Assembly (NCBI GenBank): GCA_904502145.1
Contig: CAJGDH010000102.1
Coordinates: 1-6,792, forward strand
Reading direction: 5' to 3'
DNA from: an uncultured Eubacterium sp.
GTDB lineage: Bacteria; Bacillota; Clostridia; Lachnospirales; Lachnospiraceae
Length of the DNA: 6,792 nt
Shown here: positions 1 to 5,733 of the stretch, in pieces
Layout of the letters: each line of letters starts with the position of its first letter
Numbering within the stretch: position 1 is the first letter of the stretch
Notes under the pieces: generated by a model
Databases searched by the model: none
Told to the model about the DNA's origin: nothing
What the model saw: only the letters and a program-made list of their open reading frames with translations
Translations under genes and position numbers: made by a program

Positions 1-1
1 G

Positions 2-568
2 AACAGCCTGAAGACCAGCCAGGCAGCCCTCAAGGCTGAGAAGAAGGCCTACACCGATGCCAAGGTGAAGGAAAACTACAAGAGCCTGAATGATATGTTT
101 GCCGGTTTTTCTGACAGTATGGGCGAGATTGCTGCTGCATCAGGGATAGAGATCCCCACCAGCGTGAAGGATTGTATCGACCACAAGGATAAGTTCAATA
201 AATTTGTTGAATGGCTCACCCAGATGGGCTACGGCGACCAGGTGGCCGGCCTGTCCGTGGACACCATGAAGGACCTCTACCAGGCGGTGGAAGTCCGGCT
301 GCCGGAGATCGATACGGAGCTGAATAACCTGAAGACCGAGATCGCCGCGGCTGAAGCCACCATGAAACAGATCAACAAACAGCTGAAGGACCTGGACAAG
401 GCCCAGTCCGCAGCCATCGCCGGGGGCTATGCCGCCGCCGCCGGCTTCGGTGCCGGCCAGGCCCAGATTTCCGCTGCCCAGTCCCAGCTGGACAGTGCCG
501 AAAAGCAGCTTGAGGATGCCCAGGACCAGCTGGACGCCTCCAGGGATGACGCCCTGGCCAAGGCCAAC
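2..568 (+). other. coiled-coil hairpin insertion within the RND porter domain
   Basis: Protein region of the RND gene, residues 1-189 of the visible frame. Residues 100-137 form a heptad-like amphipathic helix (for example TELNNLKTEIAAAEATMKQI), residues 138-155 are a Gly/Ala-rich turn (GGYAAAAGFGAGQAQ), and residues 156-189 form a second helix (SQLDSAEKQLEDAQDQLDAS). Residues 1-35 are also Lys/Ala-rich and helical, so more of the coil lies upstream. The block sits just before the porter segment that in AcrB follows directly on the PN2 strand, so it is an insertion relative to AcrB. The helix-turn-helix shape is inferred from composition and heptads only. Confidence 0.75.
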
Positions 569-3271
569 ATCGACGGACTGCTGAACCTGGAGAACCTGTC
601 CGCCCTGATCTATGCCCAGAACTTTGCCATGCCCGCAGGATATGTGGACGACAAAAACGACAACCAGTGGCTTGTCGAAGTGGGGGAAGAGTACGAGGAC
701 GCGGAGACCCTTGAGAAGATGGTCCTGACGGAGCTGGACGGCGTGGGCGTCATCACCATCGCGGATGTGGCCGAGGTCGTCACCATCGACAATATGGGCA
801 AGAGATTCTCCAAGGTCAACGGGGAAGACGCTCTTATGCTGTCGGTCTACAAATCTTCCACGGCCAACACCGGGGAGGTCTCCGACAAGGTTCAGCAGGC
901 TTTTGCCGACCTGGAAGAGAAATATGAAGGCCTGTCCTTCACCATCATGATGAACCAGGGAGAATACATTGACCGGATCGTCAGGAGCGTCCTGAGCAGC
1001 ATCCTTCTGGGAGCGGCTCTGGCCATCCTGGTGCTCGCCCTTTTCCTGAGGGATGTCCGCCCCACGGTGGTGGTCGCCTTCAGTATCCCCTTCAGTGTGC
1101 TCTTTGCCATCATCCTGATGTATTTTACCAACCTGACCATCAACGTCATGTCCCTGGGAGGCCTCTGTATCGGTATCGGTATGCTGGTGGACAACTCCAT
1201 CGTTGTCATGGAAAATGTATACCGGTTAAGAAACAAGGGTTATTCGGCTCCCCAGGCGGCCGTATACGGCGCGAAACAGGTAATGGGACCCATCATCGCT
1301 TCCACCATCACCACGGTCTGTGTATTCCTTCCCATGGTCTACACCACCGGTATCGTGAGCCAGCTGATGATCCCCTTTGCCTTCACCATATCATTTGCCC
1401 TGTCCGCATCCCTGCTGGTGGCCCTCACTGTGGTCCCCTCCCTGGGGGCGGTCCTGCTGAGGAAAACGAAGGAAGGCCATTCCCGGCTGTATCTCTGGCT
1501 TTTGAACATTTACGGGAAGATGCTGGAATTCTGCCTGAGATTCAAGGTGATCCCCCTGATGATCGCCATCGGCCTTTTCGCCTTTTTCGCCTGGAGGGTA
1601 ACGGACACCGGCCTTGTCATGATGGACGATATGGAGAGCAACCAGATCACCGGATCCATGATCATGGCTGAGGAAGCGGACAAGGAGACTTGTTTTGCCA
1701 CTGCGGAAGAAGCCATGTCGAAGATTCAGGCTGTTAACGGCGTCTCCAAAGTCAGTATCATGGACGGGAGTGCCGGACTTCTGGCCAGTATGACCGGATC
1801 CACATCCTCTAACAGCTTCCACCGGTTTACCATCTATGTCACCACGGATGAGGAGATCAGGTCCACCACGGAATTCCGGAAGATCATCAAGGATATCGAG
1901 AAAGCCACAACGGACATCGAATGCGAGGAATTCTCCATCGCGTCATCGGCCATGGGCAGCATGGGCAACCTGATGAGCACCGGTATGGAGGTCCATATCA
2001 CCGGTTCCGACCAGGACAAGATCATCGCCATCAGCCAGGATGTCATGAAGATGATGGAATCCGTGGAAGGCCTCGAGGAGATCAGCAACAACATCGACGA
2101 GAAAAACCGTCAGATCCATCTGACGTTCAAGAAAAATAAACTTGCCAAACATAACCTCACGGTGGCTTCCGTCTTCCAGCAGATCAACGAGAAGATCACC
2201 ACGGATAAGAAAGCCATCACCCTGACCTATGACGACGGGGACGTGGATGTCAACATCGTCAAGGACAAGGGCGAGAAGCTCACCTATGAGAACCTCATGG
2301 AAATGAAGATCAAGACGACGGAGACCGATGAGGACGGAAAGAGCGAGGAGAAAGAATACAAGTTATCCACCTTTGCCGAGCCGAAGGAAGGATATACCAT
2401 GGACAATATCATCCGGCAGAACCAGGTGCGTTATCTCAACGTGACCGCCTCCACCGCCGAGGGAGCCAACACCACCCTGCTTTCCAGAAAGCTTCAGAAG
2501 AAGCTGGACGAATACGCGGTGCCCGAGGGATATTCCATCGAGATCAGCGGTGAGACGGAACAGGTCATGGAGATGATCATGCAGATGGTGAAAGCGCTGG
2601 CCCTCGGCCTCCTGCTGATCTACCTGGTGATGGTGGCTCAGTTCCAGAGCCTTCTGTCCCCATTTATCATCCTCTTTACCGTGCCCCTGGCCTTCACGGG
2701 AGGTATGATCGGTCTGATGATCTTCCATTCCTCCATCTCGGCCATCTCCATGATGGGATTCATGATCCTCATGGGTACCGTGGTCAACAACGGTATCGTT
2801 TTTGTGGATTATGCCAATCAGCTTAGGATCAGGGATGTGGAAAAGAAGACTGCCCTGATCATTACCGGAAAGACCCGTATGCGGCCGATCATTATGACGG
2901 CCCTGACCACCATCCTCTCCATGAGTGTCATGGTCGTCTCCAACGACGCGGGAAATGCCATGCAGAAGGGTATGGCTGTGGTGGTCTGCTTCGGCCTGAT
3001 CTACTCCACCCTGATGACCCTCTTCATCGTTCCGGTCATGTACGATATCTTCTACCGGAGAAAACCGCTGGTCATCGATGTGGATGACGAGGTGGAAAAT
3101 ATCCCCGACGAGACGGAAGACCTGCTGAGGGAATACGGGTATGAACGTGAGATCCCGGAGGAAGTCTCAGGAGGATCCACGGATCAGGAAAATGTCCCGG
3201 AGGAGTCAGCAGAAGATACCGCGGGACAGGAAAACGGCCCGGATAACGGGGATCAGGCAGACCTGTTTTAG
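2..3271 (+). CDS. RND-superfamily efflux transporter permease, 5'-truncated by window edge
   Basis: Proton-driven exporter of the RND (AcrB/HAE-like) superfamily in the cytoplasmic membrane; substrate unknown. The reading frame is open from base 2, so the GTG at 65 is internal and the true start plus TM1 lie upstream; 1089 residues are visible. Counting from base 2: residues 1-189 are a helical coiled-coil insertion, then the porter fold resumes with a stretch ending AQNFAMPAG, matching the AcrB segment around AIQAQNVQVPAG. TM2 is at about 331-351. TM4 carries GMLVDNSIVVMEN, with D397 equivalent to AcrB D407 and N398 replacing D408. TM7 is near 1550-1610 nt, followed by a second porter domain of about 320 residues, then TM8-12 with GTVVNNGIVFVDY (N929, N930) in TM10. 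Residues 1024-1089 form an acidic tail (24 Asp/Glu, 2 Arg). The stop is TAG. Family assignment is secure; drug, lipid or peptide export cannot be told apart. Confidence 0.95.
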   Translation, partial: NSLKTSQAALKAEKKAYTDAKVKENYKSLNDMFAGFSDSMGEIAAASGIEIPTSVKDCIDHKDKFNKFVEWLTQMGYGDQVAGLSVDTMKDLYQAVEVRLPEIDTELNNLKTEIAAAEATMKQINKQLKDLDKAQSAAIAGGYAAAAGFGAGQAQISAAQSQLDSAEKQLEDAQDQLDASRDDALAKANIDGLLNLENLSALIYAQNFAMPAGYVDDKNDNQWLVEVGEEYEDAETLEKMVLTELDGVGVITIADVAEVVTIDNMGKRFSKVNGEDALMLSVYKSSTANTGEVSDKVQQAFADLEEKYEGLSFTIMMNQGEYIDRIVRSVLSSILLGAALAILVLALFLRDVRPTVVVAFSIPFSVLFAIILMYFTNLTINVMSLGGLCIGIGMLVDNSIVVMENVYRLRNKGYSAPQAAVYGAKQVMGPIIASTITTVCVFLPMVYTTGIVSQLMIPFAFTISFALSASLLVALTVVPSLGAVLLRKTKEGHSRLYLWLLNIYGKMLEFCLRFKVIPLMIAIGLFAFFAWRVTDTGLVMMDDMESNQITGSMIMAEEADKETCFATAEEAMSKIQAVNGVSKVSIMDGSAGLLASMTGSTSSNSFHRFTIYVTTDEEIRSTTEFRKIIKDIEKATTDIECEEFSIASSAMGSMGNLMSTGMEVHITGSDQDKIIAISQDVMKMMESVEGLEEISNNIDEKNRQIHLTFKKNKLAKHNLTVASVFQQINEKITTDKKAITLTYDDGDVDVNIVKDKGEKLTYENLMEMKIKTTETDEDGKSEEKEYKLSTFAEPKEGYTMDNIIRQNQVRYLNVTASTAEGANTTLLSRKLQKKLDEYAVPEGYSIEISGETEQVMEMIMQMVKALALGLLLIYLVMVAQFQSLLSPFIILFTVPLAFTGGMIGLMIFHSSISAISMMGFMILMGTVVNNGIVFVDYANQLRIRDVEKKTALIITGKTRMRPIIMTALTTILSMSVMVVSNDAGNAMQKGMAVVVCFGLIYSTLMTLFIVPVMYDIFYRRKPLVIDVDDEVENIPDETEDLLREYGYEREIPEEVSGGSTDQENVPEESAEDTAGQENGPDNGDQADLF
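3182..3243 (+). repeat. degenerate 20-nt tandem-like repeat in the RND C-terminal tail
   Basis: Two copies, 3182-3201 and 3224-3243, agree at 16 of 20 positions and are offset by 42 bases (14 codons). They encode DQENVP and GQENGP. They lie in the acidic, probably disordered cytoplasmic tail of the exporter and probably reflect local duplication in low-constraint sequence. Confidence 0.5.
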
Positions 3272-3295
3272 GGAGCAGAAAGACGAGGAGACAAC

Positions 3296-3925
3296 ATGCC
3301 AAAAGATACATTTTTCCGTTTGCCCAGGGAGAAGAGAGAAAGGATCATCGAAGCGGCCGGCATGGAATTCAGAAGGGTGCCCTACGGGGATACCTCCATC
3401 AACCGGATCATCAAGACTGCGGAGATCCCCCGGGGGAGCTTCTACCAGTATTTTGAGGATAAACACGATCTTTTTCTCTACTGCCTTTCAAAGAAATATG
3501 AAGAGATCATGGAGTACCTGAGGGGGACCCTCGTCCGGTGCGGCGGGGACTGTTTCCGCTTCATCGATGCATTGACCGACCGTTTCACCCTCTTTTACCG
3601 GGAGAAGGGACAGGAGGGACTGATGGTTTCCCTGGCGGATGAAAACCTCTTCGCCATGATCTTCAGGGAAAACTGTGGAAATAAAGTTTATGAAAATGTG
3701 GAAAGAGAGGTGTCCGACTCCCTGATCAGCCGGATGAACTTCGATGAGATCGCCGTAAATGATGAGCAGGAACAGCTTTATCTGCTGGACATCCTCTGGG
3801 CGGTCATCTCATCCAGCATCCGGACGGTCTTCCGGAAAGGAAAGGATGTCAGTCTGGAGGATGAGATCAGGAAGATGAGGGAAAGGATACGCTCCATAGA
3901 GAAACATTACCGGATCAACGCCTGA
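3296..3925 (+). CDS. TetR/AcrR-family transcriptional regulator
   Basis: A 209-residue DNA-binding repressor-type protein, typical TetR length. Residues 12-60 form the N-terminal three-helix HTH domain: an amphipathic first helix (KRERIIEAAGMEF), then TSINRIIKTAEIPRGSFYQYF with the canonical recognition helix RGSFYQYF at 46-53 and the following KHDLF. The remaining 145 residues are the helical ligand-binding and dimerisation domain, which diverges too much to name a ligand. ATG 3296 is preceded by GAGGAG at 3285-3290 with a 5-base spacer. The gene starts 24 bases after the RND stop with no terminator between, so it is probably co-transcribed with the exporter and probably controls it; that control is inference from position. 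No obvious terminator follows the TGA. Confidence 0.95.
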   Translation: MPKDTFFRLPREKRERIIEAAGMEFRRVPYGDTSINRIIKTAEIPRGSFYQYFEDKHDLFLYCLSKKYEEIMEYLRGTLVRCGGDCFRFIDALTDRFTLFYREKGQEGLMVSLADENLFAMIFRENCGNKVYENVEREVSDSLISRMNFDEIAVNDEQEQLYLLDILWAVISSSIRTVFRKGKDVSLEDEIRKMRERIRSIEKHYRINA

Positions 3926-3976
3926 GGGGAAGAGAAGGTGTAAGAAAATCGAAAAACTCTCGAAATCAACTTGCTC

Positions 3977-4004
3977 TTTACCTTACATGGTTTTATGCTA
4001 TACT
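3977..4004 (+). promoter_or_regulatory. sigma-A-type promoter with extended -10, upstream of the NfeD/slipin unit
   Basis: The -10 element TATACT is at 3999-4004 with an upstream TG at 3996-3997, giving TGCTATACT, a full extended -10. The best -35 match at a fitting distance is TTTACC at 3977-3982 with a 16-base spacer; TTGCTC at 3971-3976 resembles a -35 better at its left end but lies 22 bases away. A run of A-rich sequence (3943-3956) just upstream could act as an UP element. Transcription would start near 4011, leaving a leader of about 40 bases. A small palindrome, ATACTGTAT (4000-4008), overlaps the -10. Confidence 0.7.
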
Positions 4005-4036
4005 GTATTCGTCATAACAAAGAGAGAATCCTGTGA

Positions 4037-4043
4037 AGGGAGG
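4037..4043 (+). promoter_or_regulatory. ribosome-binding site that fixes the NfeD start
   Basis: AGGGAGG is a near-perfect Shine-Dalgarno sequence. It lies 7 bases before ATG 4051, but only 1 base before ATG 4045 and downstream of GTG 4033, so 4051 is the sensible start. Confidence 0.8.
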
Positions 4044-4050
4044 AATGAGT

Positions 4051-4536
4051 ATGGGACCGATGTACTGGCTTTTTGCCGCGGCAGTGTTGATCGTTCTTGA
4101 GATACTTACCATGGGTCTGACCACCATATGGTTCGCGGGCGGGGCCCTGGCGGGAGCCATCGCAGCCTTGCTCCGTTTCCCCCTGTTCGTGCAGATCATC
4201 ACGTTCGGGGTGGTATCACTGATCCTTCTGCTGATCACCAGACCGATCGCACTGCGGTATTTTAACGGGAGGACCGTCAGGACCAACGTGGACAGCCTGA
4301 TCGGCCAGACCTGTCTCGTGACCCAGCAGATCGATAATCTGAGGTCTGTCGGGCAGGTGATGGTCAAAGGCCAGGCCTGGTCCGCGAAGAGCTGGAAGGA
4401 GGACGTACTGATCCCGGAGAATGCCATCGTCAAGGTGGAGAAAGTCTCCGGTGTAAAACTGATCGTAAGCCTTCTGTCCATGCCCGGGGAAGTGGGAACA
4501 CAGGAAGGTGATCCCCGCCCGGGAGAAGAAATCTGA
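4051..4536 (+). CDS. NfeD-family membrane protein (short form, OB-fold)
   Basis: A 161-residue NfeD-like protein without the ClpP-like serine protease domain of the long form, so of the NfeD1b (E. coli YbbJ) type. Three hydrophobic helices are seen at about residues 4-19, 26-41 and 45-63, with WFAGGALAGAIAALL typical of the family. The C-terminal soluble part (about 75-140) carries VDSLIGQTCLVTQ and GQVMVKGQAWSAKS, the hallmark pattern of the NfeD OB-fold domain. The family is coupled to SPFH proteins and is thought to help build or stabilise their membrane assemblies; the exact biochemical role is not settled. The slipin gene follows after 38 bases and shares its promoter. A start at GTG 4033 would add six residues but has no suitable ribosome-binding site. 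Confidence 0.92.
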   Translation: MGPMYWLFAAAVLIVLEILTMGLTTIWFAGGALAGAIAALLRFPLFVQIITFGVVSLILLLITRPIALRYFNGRTVRTNVDSLIGQTCLVTQQIDNLRSVGQVMVKGQAWSAKSWKEDVLIPENAIVKVEKVSGVKLIVSLLSMPGEVGTQEGDPRPGEEI

Positions 4537-4574
4537 AGACAGATTAGAAAAATGATTGAAATGGAGGAGATACT

Positions 4575-5528
4575 ATGTCAGCGATTCTGGGACGCATTCT
4601 GATTATTCTGCTGATCATCATTGTGATCTATATTGCCATCTCCTGTGTGCGCATCGTTCCTCAGGCACATGCCTATGTCATCGAGAGGCTCGGCGCATAC
4701 AACGGGACCTGGTCCGTGGGCCTGCATTTTAAGGTGCCGTTTCTGGACCGTGTCGCCAGGAGAGTCCTTCTGAAGGAGCAGGTGGTGGATTTCGCACCCC
4801 AGCCGGTTATCACCAAAGATAACGTTACCATGAGGATAGATACCGTCGTTTATTATCAGATCACGGATCCCAAGCTTTACGCCTACGGTGTGGACAACCC
4901 CATCATGGCCATTGAGAACCTGACTGCCACCACACTCCGTAATATCATCGGTGATCTTGAGCTGGACGCCACCCTGACTTCCAGGGAGACCATCAACACC
5001 AAGATGAGGGCTACACTGGACGTGGCCACCGACCCCTGGGGGATCAAGGTAAACCGTGTGGAGCTTAAGAACATCATCCCGCCCACCGAGATCCAGAACG
5101 CCATGGAGAAACAGATGAAGGCTGAGCGTGAGCGCCGTGAAGCCATCCTCCGTGCCGAAGGTGAGAAGAAATCTTCCGTCCTCCGTGCCGAGGGACATAA
5201 GGAATCCATGATCCTTGAGGCCGAGGCGGAGAAAGAGGCTGCCATCCTCAAGGCGGAGGCCCATAAGGAAGCCACCATCCGTGAAGCGGAAGGACAGGCT
5301 GAGGCCATCCTCAAGATCCAGCAGGCCACCGCGGACGGTCTCCGTGCCATCAAGGAAGCCGGGGCTGACGATGCCGTCATCAAACTGAAATCCCTGGAGG
5401 CATTTGCCACCGCTGCGGACGGCAAGGCAACCAAGATCATCATCCCGTCGGAGATCCAGAACATGGCGGGACTTCTGGCCGCACTGAAAGAGAGTACGGT
5501 CAGCGAAGATATTCCCACAGAAGAATAG
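4575..5528 (+). CDS. SPFH/Band 7 stomatin-like protein (paraslipin, QmcA type)
   Basis: A 317-residue membrane-anchored scaffold protein of the stomatin/prohibitin superfamily that oligomerises and organises membrane microdomains or supports membrane protein quality control. Residues 8-25 are a hydrophobic anchor. The SPFH domain spans about 25-185, with VPQAHAYVIERLGAYNGTW, GLHFKVPFLDRV, DFAPQPVITKDNVTMRIDTV and DPWGIKVNRVELKNI, all family hallmarks. Residues 189-243 hold five 11-residue Glu/Ala/Lys repeats, and the C-terminal IIIPSEIQNMAGLLAAL resembles the QmcA end. The start ATG 4575 follows GGAGGAG (4563-4569) by 5 bases. It is the second gene of an NfeD/slipin operon, matching E. coli ybbJ-qmcA. 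Family call secure; precise physiological role in this organism unknown. Confidence 0.95.
   Translation: MSAILGRILIILLIIIVIYIAISCVRIVPQAHAYVIERLGAYNGTWSVGLHFKVPFLDRVARRVLLKEQVVDFAPQPVITKDNVTMRIDTVVYYQITDPKLYAYGVDNPIMAIENLTATTLRNIIGDLELDATLTSRETINTKMRATLDVATDPWGIKVNRVELKNIIPPTEIQNAMEKQMKAERERREAILRAEGEKKSSVLRAEGHKESMILEAEAEKEAAILKAEAHKEATIREAEGQAEAILKIQQATADGLRAIKEAGADDAVIKLKSLEAFATAADGKATKIIIPSEIQNMAGLLAALKESTVSEDIPTEE
5139..5303 (+). repeat. five 33-nt (11-residue) coiled-coil repeats in the slipin
   Basis: Units begin at 5139, 5172, 5205, 5238 and 5271 and encode EAILRAEGEKK, SSVLRAEGHKE, SMILEAEAEKE, AAILKAEAHKE and ATIREAEGQAE; a partial sixth (AILKIQ) follows. The 11-residue period predicts a right-handed or straight coiled coil rather than a classic heptad coil. 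Such AE-rich repeats are usual in paraslipins and flotillins and serve oligomer assembly. The DNA copies differ at many third positions, so this is an old protein repeat, not a recent expansion. Confidence 0.85.
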
Positions 5529-5560
5529 ACAACAAGAGACCGATTAAAATTTGAACCTTT

Positions 5561-5603
5561 AGGGCTGCCTCACAATGTTTATCTTTGATTGTGCGGCAGC
5601 CCT
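5561..5603 (+). terminator. probable transcription terminator hairpin after the slipin gene
   Basis: Arms 5561-5576 (AGGGCTGCCTCACAAT) and 5588-5603 (ATTGTGCGGCAGCCCT) pair over 16 positions with a single T/C mismatch, around an 11-base loop. The stem is GC-rich at its base, but only TTTG follows, so the U-tract is weak. It lies 32 bases after the slipin stop and before the next gene, which fits an operon end. Its sequence resembles hairpins I associate with gene ends in clostridial genomes, so it may be a member of a dispersed repeat family. Confidence 0.75.
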
Positions 5604-5619
5604 TTGTACGTATCCTTCA

Positions 5620-5647
5620 GGACGAGGAGAAAGATTTCTCCCTGTCC
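5620..5647. promoter_or_regulatory. imperfect 28-base palindrome in the leader of the LTA synthase gene
   Basis: GGAC-GA-GGAGAAA (5620-5632) faces TTTCTCC-CT-GTCC (5635-5647) around a 2-base centre (GA). Eleven of 13 arm positions are Watson-Crick matched; of the other two, one would be a G-U pair in RNA and one is an A-C mismatch. It could be an operator for a dimeric regulator or an RNA hairpin with an AGAT tetraloop. It lies 86 bases before ATG 5734. The AT-rich stretch 5686-5712 that follows is the likely promoter area, but no convincing -35/-10 pair could be fixed. Confidence 0.45.
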
Positions 5648-5733
5648 GATCGAACCCTGAGGTATGACCATTGGAAATCCTGATCATTTGTTTAAAGATA
5701 TTTATTTATTACTGGAGGACAGGCCGACTGGAC

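Noticed and set aside
65..67. GTG at 65 as the start of the RND gene
   Set aside because: The frame is open upstream to base 2 with helical coiled-coil-like sequence, TM1 is missing, and no ribosome-binding site precedes the GTG. The gene starts outside the window.
1952..1987. Met-rich cluster (M651, M654, M658, M662) in the RND porter as a possible copper or silver site
   Set aside because: Gly/Met-rich loops are common in this region of Bacillota RND proteins, and the three-Met arrangement of CusA could not be aligned; no metal-resistance neighbour is present.
3939..3988. Inverted TGTAAG / CTTACA pair after the TetR gene as a terminator
   Set aside because: The arms are only six bases and are separated by almost 40, with no T-run, so it is most likely chance.
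4033..4047. GTG 4033 or ATG 4045 as the NfeD start
   Set aside because: The Shine-Dalgarno AGGGAGG at 4037-4043 overlaps the first and is one base from the second; only ATG 4051 has normal spacing.
4883..5518. Minus-strand frame of 211 codons rich in Ala and Ser
   Set aside because: It is the mirror of the repetitive Glu/Ala/Lys region of the slipin; its apparent repeats come from the coding strand.
5671..5712. TTGGAA at 5671 with downstream AT-rich hexamers as a promoter for the LTA synthase gene
   Set aside because: No hexamer at 16-18 bases spacing resembles TATAAT well; the AT-rich tract suggests a promoter but its elements could not be fixed.
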